Shown in pieces: positions 12,969-39,600 of a stretch of DNA of 64,000 nt. The stretch covers positions 285,001 through 349,000 of the forward strand of contig JAQGDQ010000165.1 of the NCBI GenBank assembly GCA_030141605.1. The letters run 5' to 3'. The stretch's first letter is position 1; each line of letters starts with the position of its first letter. The notes below the pieces were generated by a model, which saw only the letters and a program-made list of their open reading frames with translations, was not told where the DNA came from and made no database searches. The position numbers and the translations under genes are program-made. The DNA comes from Tubiluchus corallicola. Taxonomy: Eukaryota; Priapulida; Priapulimorpha; Priapulimorphida; Tubiluchidae.

Positions 12969-12985
12969 TATATCATAATCAATTA

Positions 12986-15900
12986 TAATAAGCTTAGATA
13001 AACGTTTAAATTTTGCGTAAGAACTTTGAATTTAATGGTTTTTGTGAGAAGCTCAATCAAAGACAAACTGCTGTTTTTGCGCCCCAGCGCCACCTTCAAA
13101 AAGCATGTTGCCCTTCCAAGCCTTTATGGACCAGCTTCAGTATTTTAATAAAAAAGTTCTTAATAAAAACCATAATAATGTATCGTTATGAGATATTTTA
13201 ACATCGTTGGTTACCTAGTGCACGTAAAGCCTACCCTCTTACACAAATATAACATGAGCAATAATTTACTGATAGTCACAAAATAGTTTATTAGTTCTGC
13301 TTGTAAACACAGCATACATGAAGGTGGTGTAAAGTAACACATTTCAATACTGACTATGATAACAATAATTATTAAAATTATTACACTGGCAGTAATACAA
13401 CCACTGAATTGCAAAAACTCACACTAAAATTTGGCTAATTTATTGAAAATAAAGCAAAATTTTCTGGGAAATCTATTGCGATTTAGTACAACAACAACGA
13501 TGAGAGAAAACACTGCAGAGAGTTGATTCTAGCAGGTGGAAAGCGAGTAAATGTGAGAAAGTTAGACAGCCTTCAGGTTGTTCTTGATGCTAACAGCCAT
13601 TCTTCTGACGGTATCCAATTACTTTTCAACACAAAGTACACAAGATTTCCAAAAATACAAAGAGGTAGCATCATCTAGTTTTGGTCCACCGATTTTACCT
13701 AATACAAGTTCTATGACAGGCCGATGAATAGACTAAGTAAAGCCTAGTTGACAAGGCTAATTTACGAAGAACATAAATATGTTACACATTACAGAAATGC
13801 AAGTTATAAGAGGTAGGTTTTTACACACCAGTCAACTTGGTGAATCATAAAAGTACACAAATCCCTTAATGAAGTTTAGGCTACTGATAACATATGTCAC
13901 ATGTACAATCAAACCTCTTTATACCGCCCACTTTGGTAGTCCAGCAAAGTTGGCGTTAAGTGAGATTGGCATTATAACAAGGTGCATTAATACTTACACG
14001 TCTGTGCAAATATAGTCATTTTGATTTGCCAAAAATCTGGGCATAAAGTGAGGATGGCGCTAACAAGGGAGGCGTTATAATGAGGTTTGACTGTACCTTC
14101 AAAGTTGCCTATCTGCCAGTATTGAAGACGCACATCTACATATATCCTAACTATGAGTAGAGTGTTTATGACGCAATGAAATATTGTTCATCCCGATACA
14201 ATTCAAATCATTTATACTGGGTGAACATCATGGCAGGCATTTCATTGATGGTACAGGTGATATTCTCTAAGATATAAAATGGCTTATGAAAAGCTCTACT
14301 GTACAACAAATTGGCAGTGTACATTGTAAATGAGCAGGCATTTATGAGCCCAACAAAAATTACAGACATGAAAATTTATTACTACACTCAAAATGGCATG
14401 GTTTGACATGCAGACAGTTAAAGAAAGTTAAACAGCTAGAACACAAACTGGTACTGACTACACAGCATAACATAGTAGTTTCATACAAGTATCATATATC
14501 ATATCCTACAAGGAATCTAGGTTTATTATCTATGATGCAAATAATCACGTGCAGCTGATGACCAAAGATAACACTGTAATCTGTAGAACTACAATTACGT
14601 AACTACCAGCGAAGTAACAGAAACTTGAAACAAAATTTTAAGAAGAACAAACGAAACAAAAACTACAGACAGAAGATTAGAAAGAACTGGCGGGTTAAAA
14701 CCAACAATGAAATGGCACTAGAGTTTTAAACAAAAATAGGATAACAAAACAACAAAAAAGTTAGAAATCACGTGTGTTAGCTCCTAGGCAGCTAGCTTAT
14801 CTACAAAAACGAATTTTTACAAATACACAAAGTAATTGCAACATCGTCAATAAACGTAAAACTAAAAAGCTTACCATTAGTACTGACATGAAAAGCATAA
14901 TTAAGCACAATCTAAATTGACTTAGCATGCCACAAATCTGTCATAAGTTTTCACTCATTTATGCAAAGTTAGACTTTAGTCAGTGAGTGTATGAACTAGT
15001 TAGTTAATTAGCGAACACAATATCTCTACAATTCACAGGCAACTCAGATACTTAAAATTCCAGGCAGGGTACTGATTATAGTAGGGGCATACAGTGACCT
15101 TGAGTGGGTAGTTCAAGGTCAACATCTTGGATTCTCAGCAGCAACATGAATGACAGACACTTTTAACTGCTGGAAAGGGCGCCATCTGAAGGCAGGTTTA
15201 AACAATAGACAAATTATGTATTTCACAGATTCCGCAAAAGACTTACATGACATGCTGAATGTGTGATCGCTGGAAAATGTCTTTCTTAATCCAGTATACT
15301 CTGGTTCTTCAGTAGATAACTAAGACAAGCATGTTCTTTCACATAAATTAACTTAACAACTCTTTTACACATTATGAAAAGAAAAACAGACAATTTGCAA
15401 AAAAAACTTATACAGTTTTTAGAGGCAAACACAAATACACACAGCACATATTTTTAGTTACAGAACGCATGCACGCTTACAGGGTAAAACAATGAAAACA
15501 AAGCAAAATTTACATGCAAATGCTGAACTATTTATAAGCTATTACATAATTATTTACAGTGACTGCAACATTGGACATATAATAGTGGCAGTGAGAAAAT
15601 AATCTCTTCATATTAAGAAGAGGAATGGCAGTGTCTTATATATCAAATGGACACAACAAACTTACGATAATGCTAACAGTATTTACAATGCCTATTGGTG
15701 ACATCTAACTCACGATTTCAACAGTACTGCAACTCGGCATGGTTATGATTTGATGCTTCTTTCATAAAAACATCAGTAGAAAACTTTACTAGCCATTTGC
15801 AATGCTTACTGTGGCAGAACCAGGCTGAGGGTGTTGTTATCACTGCTGCTTTCGCATGGATATGCCTTGACGTTTAAACAAAAGTACTAAGCTAAAGACA

Positions 15901-16309
15901 TGAGCAGTACTACAGCTTACATACAGATACAATTTGGCGTTTTTCATTACCTTCATAAAAACTCCGGCTAATAATGCAATATAACCGTATACTGAGTTTC
16001 AAAATTAGCGAGTCTTGTGCGTAGCCATGACAAGAGACAAAATAATGTGGTGCTGCAACAGTTATTCGTGCACTGATCTGTAAAATCAGCTGAAACAAAG
16101 TGTTCACATCTACTGCAAAAACTGTTCTGACTATTGCACAGATAAGACTGAAGACAGTACAACTTTAACCCTTCCGAATGGTCTAGTGCGCCACGACTCT
16201 CCTCTTGAAAATTGCTCCCTTTGTATCACGTTTGTTACATTGACAGTTTATATAATACAAGTTTGTAACACGTCAAGTAAGTTGACAGTTAGTTCATCAC
16301 ACGTAGTGC
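12986..16309. other. Region between the LINE and the SUZ12 stop codon
   Basis: Downstream flank and probable 3'UTR of SUZ12 (minus strand). AATAAA-type signals on the minus strand occur, for example, at 14375-14380 and near 13,288, but nothing decides which is used. One small MITE is present (13906-14093). I recognise no gene or RNA in the rest. Confidence 0.5.
13906..14093. mobile_element. Short MITE with TA target duplication
   Basis: 188 bases flanked by TA. The ends read CAATCAAACCTCTTTATA and, from the other side, CAGTCAAACCTCATTATA, i.e. terminal inverted repeats of about 20 bases. A TA target and short size suggest a Tc1/mariner/pogo-type non-autonomous element. Confidence 0.75.
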
Positions 16310-30547
<14,238 letters not shown>

Positions 30548-30633
30548 TTTTGTTCATAACGAACAATTTTTATTGAATTTTAATTTAAAACTGCTAACAA
30601 AACACACAAAAGCTCATTTTGGAAACGGAAACA

Positions 30634-30710
30634 GCGATGTTAGCGCCGCCTTACATTCAAAACGAAAGCACACTCAGAAATATGTGTTTTTTCAACGACC
30701 GCTACACCTT
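30634..30710. promoter_or_regulatory. Promoter-proximal repeat shared with P450 copy A
   Basis: About 75 bases (GTTAGCGCCGCC .. ATATGTGTTTTTTCAACGAC) nearly identical to 49,643-49,725. In gene sense it lies 87-160 bases upstream of the SUZ12 start codon. It contains a GCGCCGCC core. A regulatory role is inference; it could be the end of a mobile repeat. Confidence 0.5.
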
Positions 30711-30754
30711 TTAAGTTCACCCGGAAAAAGCGTACGCAGGAAGTCCGGGGCACG

Positions 30755-31040
30755 ATTCGGGCAACCACATTTTTTTTGGGCATTCATCAGATTTTACGGG
30801 CACAGGCCCAAATAATGCAAAAAATAAAATAATAATTCTTCATCAAAGGAAATCTCGAAATTTCTCAATGCCGCCAAATGAAGTGCACGAATTCTGGGCA
30901 TTTTTTTTATCATGGGGTGGTGTGAGAGAATTCCCGACTGGAACTTGACCCTAAATTTTTCGGACAAAAGTGACCCTTCCCCCCTAAAAAATCGGCCCGT
31001 ACGCCTGTGCGGAGAAGAACAACATTGGCAGTTTAAGACT
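30755..31040. repeat. Composite repeat, left copy
   Basis: About 285 bases starting CGGGCAACCAC and ending with the GGCCCGTACGCCTGTGCG part. Repeated in the same orientation at 31,445-31,700 with scattered differences. The two copies bracket a 66-bp minisatellite, and both start or end inside its unit. Confidence 0.7.
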
Positions 31041-31445
31041 AGTTTATGTTAAACATGCTCTACCCAAGTTACACCAGGTTAACTCCACATACCTGGAACA
31101 TAAGACTAATTCTCTATTCACACTCTACCCAGATTACTCAGGTTAACTCTACATACCTCGAACACAAGACTAGTTTATGTTGCTCATACTCTACCCAAGT
31201 TACTCAGGTTAACTCTACATATCTGGAACATGAGATTAGTTTCTGTTACTCATGCTCTACCAAGATTATTCAGTTAACTCTACATACCTGGAACATAAGA
31301 CTAGTTTCTGTTACTCATACTTTACCCAGATTACTCAGGTTTATTCGACATACCTGGAACATAAGACTAATACTGCTACTCACACTCTACCCAGATTACT
31401 CAGGTTAACTCTACATACCTCGAACACAAGACTAGTTTATGTTAC
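31041..31445. repeat. 66-bp minisatellite, SUZ12-side array
   Basis: About six units of the same 66-base repeat found at 48.1-49.2 kb and 55.7-56.5 kb (plus strand: ctctacccagattactcagg .. ctacatacctggaacat). Here no P450 exon adjoins it. Confidence 0.9.
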
Positions 31446-31700
31446 TCGGGCAACCACAGTTTATTGGCCAATCATCAAATTTTTTGGACACAGGCAAAAA
31501 TGATGAAAAAAATAAAATAATAATTCTTCATTAAAGGAAATCTTGAAATTTCTCCAGGCCGCCAAATGTAGTGCACGAATTCTGGGCATGTTTTTCATCA
31601 TACGATGGTGTGAGACAATTCCTGACTGGAAGTGAACCCACCTCTGAAAAAATCGGCCCGTACGCCTATGCGAAGAACAATAATTGCAGTTCGAAACGTT
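31445..31700. repeat. Composite repeat, right copy
   Basis: Second copy of the 30,755-31,040 repeat (CGGGCAACCAC .. CGGCCCGTACGCCTATGCG), same orientation. Shorter because an inner stretch is missing. Sequence from 31,700 to about 32,190 shows nothing recognisable. Confidence 0.7.
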
Positions 31701-32189
31701 ATGCCCTTTCTTTTTCCTTGTTTTTTAATTGTGGGATTTTTTTTTATTCATCGTTACTATTCTTGTCTTCAAAAATTAATCTGTCCTTGTCAACAGGAAC
31801 TATATATATTGTAAATATTGTAACAGACATTGTAAATTTTCCACGATAATTGCAGCTTTTGCAAATTATGCTTACAAAATGAATAAAAATGACTACTAAA
31901 TTTTGTAATTACTCATTATTGTAATCACCTCTGTTTTATTATTTGTTTTAAATGCGTTTCAGTTAAATTTCAAGATGAAGCTGCTTTCACCACTCAGTCT
32001 TATATATTATTAGCTCAGTAGTTTTAGTAATTATTATTTGTGATTTTTTTCCTTTTTGTTACCTTCACCTGAAAAATAACTACAGCTTGGTTCAAGGGGT
32101 TGTGCCTTTTCTTTTATTCTTTTGGTAAATGGCTAGATCAATTTATTTATCTTATATAATAAGATGCAGTACTGGTGATTTGAAAAACC

Positions 32190-32714
32190 TGTTTTGCCCG
32201 TTTTTTCGCGAAACTCACACTCCTTATTTCTAGAGAGCGGGAATGTACCTGGGCTCGTACCGGTGGTTGGATGGTCAGTTCAACGATGGGTGTCATAGGG
32301 CCATTTCGATTTCATGGCAGCTGACTGCTTCTCCCAAACGCCATTTTCACGAAACAAACTACCCGATTTTTTTTCGAAATCTTGACAAACCTGTAGAACA
32401 AAACGTCGTTTGGTACAGGAAGATTTGTAGTTCTTTGGAAAGAGGGATTGTGCTGCTCGACGATGTGTATCACTTAGTATGCCTCCACCAGGAGGAACGG
32501 CCACAAGTTAACTGACGTTCCATTCCGGTAGATTCTTCCTTGGAAGCTTCAGTGACGCTTGCGTTGTTCTGATGCCATCTCATTGCACTCTTCTTATTAT
32601 CGGGAACATGCGATATCTAACGTTTAAAATGCAAGGATAGTAAATTAACACTATGTGAGATGTTCGCGCATTGTTGATTATGTAAGTGAATTTGCGAGCA
32701 AAATCTTTTGCGGG
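32190..32714 (+). mobile_element. Old non-autonomous Helitron relic
   Basis: Matches the 37-40 kb Helitron units with many substitutions (AGAGAGCGGGAATG, CAACGATGGGTGTCATAG, GATTTTTTTTCGAAAT). It ends in the same 3' hairpin GCAAAATCTTTTGCGGG, but the terminal CTAG is lost. It predates the 37-48 kb insert. Confidence 0.65.
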
Positions 32715-33663
32715 ACCATGGCATTAACTATCTTGTAGTCAAAATTATTACTTTTCTTTTGATGAGCTCACAACTATTCAATATTATCTTGCACTATTGT
32801 AATTCTAAACGCTTCTTCTATTTCTGTTTCTCTCAAAATTCGAAATTAGCATCAACACATTTGCACAAAATCACCGTGTAGTTACACACTTTTACCTGAA
32901 GGGATTTTTTGTTTATTTATTATGATACATTTGATCAAACCTGTATATTTTAAGTTTAAACCATCGTAACAGCTGCACACAAGCCGACTGGTCCCCATTT
33001 TCTACAAATTGTGGAACATTTATAAATATCTTAAAGCTAAAATGAAAAATAATAATAATATGCAAAAACTAACGTTAGTGTTGTCACAAAATTATAAGTT
33101 GTTGCCTTTAAGATTACAGTCTGATCAGTGACGATTATTGTGATACGTGCATTTACTACACCCAATAACAACAGATTTTATTTATGACATAATAATGGAA
33201 GGTGTACATATGAATAGTTATGAATACGAAGCTATCATGATACTGAACCAGGCGCTAAGTTGCACGTCTTTAACCGACCTGAGTGTCAGGCCAGTCCAAC
33301 AGATTTACATGCACTTCATCCCAAGCTAAACATAAATTTAAGGCTAAAATAAAATATTTTACGTGACGAATTTACCAGGCTCATTCATACCAATGACAGT
33401 AATAAAAAAAACATGAAATTTATTTATGTACACGTAGTGCAAGTTTTAGCGAGGAACAAGGCAGAAGGAGTAAACAAATTACAACGCCAAATTCAGAGCG
33501 TAAACCAAATACAGAATCATGCACATAAGTTTTAACTAACAATTATAATTACTTCAATAATAACACAACAAAAGTATTGAACTTCTGTTGCTGATGATCT
33601 CTACTGACGTCATTGCTTATTTTAAGCTTGCAAGTATGATTGAAAATATGATTTTATTTTGTT

Positions 33664-36600
33664 CTATCGCAGAGTTACTTTCATTTTATAAGCCTTTGGC
33701 GAACAAGTAAAGCCAACCACGGGCTCCAAGTCCAGTTTGGTGTCGCCATCTGGCAACTGTACATTGAAATGTTGAAGTATGCTAGTGAAGTACAGGAAAA
33801 TCTCCATACGTGCCAACGATTCTCCCAAACAAACGCGACGACCTATAAAACCAGCAAACAAAACTGGAATTACGTTCAAATAATTGGCTAAAATTATTTA
33901 TCTTAGGCTAGGCCTAAAGACTATACACAGCATAAAATTATATAGAATAAATTCTATTAGCTGCTGCATTTCTTTGTTTTTACATACCTACTGAAAACGG
34001 CATTAAGTTTTCGTTTTTGACAAATTGCCCATTTTGATCCAAATGGCGTTCTGGTCGAAATTCATACGGTTCTGGAAACTGTTCAGAATCGAGCAGTACT
34101 CCAGTAAGGTTGAGCACAATTGGTGTGGAAGCCGGTATCGTGTATCCATTAAATACACACGTCTCAGAAGTAAGATGCGGTGCTGCTATTGGAGCGATGT
34201 TACCTGTGCAATAAGACAAAGACTGGTATTACAGGTTTGGTTACAAAGTCACTGGAATTAATTACAGTTTTAAGAAACTTAGGAGTGGAAAGATTTTATT
34301 ACAGTTGATTTAAAGAAGTGCGAAACGTGTAACAGTTCATGCATTTTTGTAAAGGAACTAGAATCATGCTTTTTTTTACCAAACTTCCATGTAAGACATT
34401 TTTATAGTTATTTATATTCCCTTTAGAATGCAATCATGACAGCTTTTATCATTTTAACAATGTGTCACTCTCAATACTGATTATACAAGCTTCCCTAGAG
34501 TAGCAAGTTTATCAACAGCAGTTATTGAATTTGCATTTAGTAAATTTGACACAAATGGCAATGTCTTCAAAGTATGTGAGTAACGCATCATGTAATTACG
34601 TATCCAAACTATTTCAGAAATTGAAGAAAGCACTTGACATTCTTGGCATTTTTATAAAGCTTTTTTATTATCATAAAGTAGTTTCTGGTTCGGCAAAATG
34701 TGAGGATTTTGTAACAACAATGATAATGGTGGACAGGTGTGGTTGACGATGACAACAATGAAGACGACGATGATGACTATGATGACGAGGATGATGATGA
34801 TAATGATGGCAATGGGGATGGTAAATGGTGATCTACTCTGCTGCTTGATTGTCGAATTCTACTGATGGGACAATCAATTCTTGATAAAATCGAACACTAG
34901 TATAAAAATTTACACCTGTCCAACCTTTTCTCTCTCTCCATTTTCAAAATCTAAACACCTGAAAAAGTGTAGAACGTTGGCAATGGATTACCAAGACAGG
35001 AAGTATTCCTAAAATATCAAAATTTTGGAATTGAAATTCGCTGACTTTCAGGCACTAAAGAAAAACAGGAATTATGAATTTGGTAAATTACGGAATTTAT
35101 GTTACCTTGGTTCATATAATTTGCAAAATTTATCCCATTAAAAGGTTTGACTGCTACACAGTGCTCTTACCTAGTCTTAGCGTTTCTGTTATACAGGCCT
35201 CTACATAGGGCATATTGGAGCGGTCGCTGCAACACGGCATGCGGCTTCTTCCGACGACATCCTCAATCTCTTGCTGGGCCCTCTTCATCACTTCCGGATG
35301 CTTCATCATGAAGAGAAATGCCCAGCGTAAAGTTGTGGCTGTTGTTTCAGTTCCAGCGAAGAATAAGTCGGCGACGACTGCACTCAACTCTAATTCTAGT
35401 AAATTCATAATTGCGTTGGTAAGTGAGGCAACGACCACAGCAAATATTTTATATATTATTAAAGTATTCTAAAGAGTATTTGAACACTATAAATTTCATA
35501 ACATTAATTTGATCAATCAAAATAATGAATTATTTGTATTATAATAAATATCATAACATTTTTATCAAGCATCACAACTATTCTACAAGAACTAACCGTT
35601 GAATGTTGTATCTTTAACACCCTGGGCCTGCAGTTGTTGCATGTGACTTAAGTAGGCATCTATAAAATCTCTGGTATTTTCAGGATCGTAAGAGTCGATG
35701 TGTTCATTAGTGACTTTCACTATAAAGTCAAACAGCAGAGATTGATTCTTCACAAAACTGTCATAGCTGAAACAACAAAAAGAAACAAATGAGAAGCTTA
35801 CGACGGAAAATTAATTATAAAATCACTGGCTCCTTCATCACTGCCATGACCTGCTGCTTTACCACCACAGACCAGTGTTGATGGTACAACAATAAGGTGT
35901 AACAGAAACTGTTGTTTCGCCACAACTAACAGTCTAAGGCATCTTTTTTGTAAGCAGAAGAACCCTGGTTTAAATCCAAGTTGTATTCCAACTATTTCAC
36001 GTTTCAGTCTTCAAAGAAGCAGTCAATAGAAGGAATACAAGAAGAGCTAAACCAAGTTTCCTTTACAAATTTTGTACAAGGGAAAAAGTTAATTCTCATC
36101 AAAAAATTTGCCCTTGCATAAAATAACTTTAGCTGATTAACATCAGAGTAATAAGGCCAAATTTATATTCGTCCTAAATATTTTTCTTAGGCTGCCTTGC
36201 AGAATGTTTCTCTTAAGAATTCAGGTTAAATTAAACGTATTGGAAAGAAATATCAGTTTGCAAATCAAAACTAACACAAGTCACCTCTGTCGAATAACTG
36301 GGAGAAATCGGGTCCATGGGAAGATCTCTATGACACCTTGAAGCAAAGTGTTAGAGGAGTCTTCGCTGATACATTTCATTAGCAGCTTGAAATCTTCATT
36401 AGTGTAATCGTAAGTCCTGCCAAGTACTATGGAACAAATTACATTTGAAACGCTATTATTCATCAAAATGTGCACGTTAAAAGGTTGTCCATCTTTCTGT
36501 TTGAGTTCGTTCAAGAAACGAGCTATTTCTTCTTTCACCTTTCCTTCCAAGCTAACTTTTCCCATACCAAATTCTCTGAGTGCAGTTAAAGCGAATTTTC

Positions 36601-39600
36601 TCTGTTCCTTCCACACCCTGCCTTCTGACATCGCCAGACCTTAAAAAGTCGAAAGTTAAAATCATTAAACTATAAAAGTACAGAGCAAATGATTAAAATG
36701 CCTAAAGACTAAGACAGTTCAACACCTGCAGCAAATAAAACTGATTAATGTTTGGTTTTATTTTGTAATATCGCTAACAAGTTCAGGCGTGTGACTGCAT
36801 GTTACTCGCAGGAAGTAGGATGGTTAGACGACACAGAACCCTGCATTGCTGTCTATAAGATTTATTACACCTAAAACTTAGTATGTACTTTTTTGAATTT
36901 CATAAAATAGCGCCAAGAAAGAAAAAATCAAAACTTTAAATAATATATCAAATATGTGCCAACACAGCGCGGGCCTAACAAATATGCACTACGTATTGGG
37001 CTTACACACTTGTATATGCATACAAAAAAGTAAAAGATCAAACAAGATGATACTAACAAGCCTCTGATATAATGTTGGCACGATATTTCTATTATCTATC
37101 TATACTCTTATATTAATATTCTTGGGATATATATATAACATTCAAGGCTACAGCTTCGACGAGGGCACCATTTGTGGCGATCTATACATCAAACGAAAGG
37201 TCTAGATCTAGTGTCGTCTCATTGGGGGCTTATTTTTCGAATGGGGCCCACCGCGAGGAACGGGGGGAAAAAAACCTCCAAAAATGGCCATTTTTTGCAC
37301 AAGTTATACGGCTGAGATGTAGAGAACGGGAATGGGCTGAGGGTGGTGCTGGGTATGGATAGATAGCCCGTTCAGCGATGGGTGTCATAGGCCTATTTAG
37401 AATTCGTGAGAGGGCCACGGGGTCCCGCAACGGGCATTTTCCCGGACCCAACTCGCGATTTTTTCGAAATTTTGGCCAAACAGCATGCGGCAAAAACGTT
37501 CTAGCGGCGAATGGTGGGACTCTCGGAAGGAAATATACGGTTCTTTAGAAAGAGGAAGAATGGGGCTATTCGATGATGTAAGATATATGTTAGGACAGGT
37601 TCACCAAGAGGAGTACCGACGAGTTAATTAGATGTGCTATTTTTCGCAATTTTCGCTTGGAAAAGTGCTGACGCAATGCCATTGTTGTGACGTCATCCAT
37701 TGTACTCTGCATATAACTTTAATTCAGTAAACCCTGCCTGCTGTACTCTGTCTATAACTTTAATTCAGTAAAAAGCTGCTACAGGGTTTGCGTTAGATAA
37801 ACAAACAGTAGGCTAGATGTTATGGGCTGTGTGTTTTATAAATGAGGACTGTGTAGGATGTTCGTGTGTTATTTATTATACGTGGTTTTTTATGCAAAAT
37901 CTTTTGCGGGGCCTTTGCTAGTCTATTATATTAATACTCTTGGTATATATATTTATATATGAGATTCGAGGCTACAGCTTCGACGATGGCACCATTTGAG
38001 GCGATCTATACATCAAACGAAAGGTCTCGATCTAGTGTCGTGCCACTGATGGTTTATTTTTCGAATCGGGCCCACTGGGAGGAACGGGGGGCGAAAAACC
38101 TCGAAAAATGGCCATTCTTCGGCCGTTTTTTACAAAAAATTGCAAAAGTTATACGGCTGAGATGTAGAGAACGGGAACGGGCCGAGGGTGGTGCTGGGTA
38201 TGGATAGATAGCTCGTTCAGCGATGGGTGTCACAGGCCTATTTAGAATTCGCGAGAGGACCACGGCGTCCCGTAACGGGCGTTTTCCCGGACCCAGCTCG
38301 CGATTTTTTCGAAATTTTGACCAAACAGCCTGCGGGAAAAACGTTCTAGCGGCGTCTGGTGGGACTCTCGGAAGGAGTTATACGGCTCATCAGAAAGAGG
38401 AAGAACGGGGCTATACGATGATGTGGGCTACATTTTAGGGCAGGTCCACCGAGAGGAGTAGCGACGAGTTAATTACATGTTCTATTTTCGGCAATTTTCA
38501 CTTAGAAAACTGCTGACGCAATGCCATTGTTGTGACGTCATCCATTATTGCTTATAGCTTTAATTCAGCAAAAAGCTGCTACAGGCAACAAACAGTAGGC
38601 AGGATGTTACGGGCTTTGTGTTATAAATGAGGACTTGGTAGGATGTTCGCGTATTATTGATTATACGTGTATTTATACGCAAAATTTTTTGCGGGGCCTT
38701 TGCTAGTCTATTATATTAATTTTGCTGGTATCTTAATATATATATTTATATATAAGATTCGAGGCTACAACTCTGACAAGGGCACCATTTGCGGCGATCT
38801 ATACATCAAACGAAAGGTCTCGATTTAGTGTCGTCTCATTGATGGTTTATTTTTCGAATGGGGCCCACCACGAGGAACGGGGGGCGAAAAACCTCCAAAA
38901 ATGGCCATTTTTCGGCCGTTTTTTGCAAAAGTTATACGGCTGAGATGTGGAGAACGGGAATGAGCCGTGGGTGGTGCTGGCTATGGATAGATAGCCCGTT
39001 CAGCGGTGGGTGTCGGTGTCATAGGCATATTTAGAATTCGCGAGAGGGCCACGGGGTCCCGCAACGGGCGTTTTCCCAGACCCAACTCGCGATTTTTTCG
39101 AAATTTTGATCAAACAGCCTGCGGGAAAAACGTTCTAGCGGCGCCTGGTGGGACTCTCGGAAGGAGATATACAGCTCATCAGAAAGAGAAAGAACAGGGC
39201 TACACGATGATGTGGGCTATATTTTACGGCAGGTCCACTGAGAGGAGTACTGGCGAGTTAATTACATGTTCTATTTTCGGCAATTTTCGCTTAGAAACTG
39301 CTGACGAAATGCATTTGTTGTGACGTCATCCATTGTACTCTGTCTATAATTTTAATTCAGTAAACGCTGCGACAGGCTTTGCGTTAGCTAAACAAACAGT
39401 AGGCATGATGTTAAGGGCTTTGTATTATAAATGAGGACTAGGAAGAATGTTCGCGTATTATTGATTACATGTGTGTTTATACGCAAAATCTTTTGCGGGG
39501 CCTTTGCTAGTCTATTATATTAATATTCTTGGTATGGGCTTAATATATTTATAAATAAATATATATATATATATATATATAAGATTCGAGGCTATAGCTT

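Larger units (their letters stand above)
10871..12985 (-). mobile_element. CR1-like non-LTR retrotransposon, 5' half only
   Basis: Holds ORF1, a PHD-like finger and most of the apurinic-type endonuclease of a CR1-superfamily LINE, all on the minus strand. Reverse transcriptase and the 3' end are missing. The element stops within the endonuclease/RT linker at about 10,871, directly against the Gypsy gag remnant. Keeping the 5' end while losing the 3' end is the reverse of usual LINE truncation, so the loss came from a later deletion or rearrangement. Confidence 0.8.
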
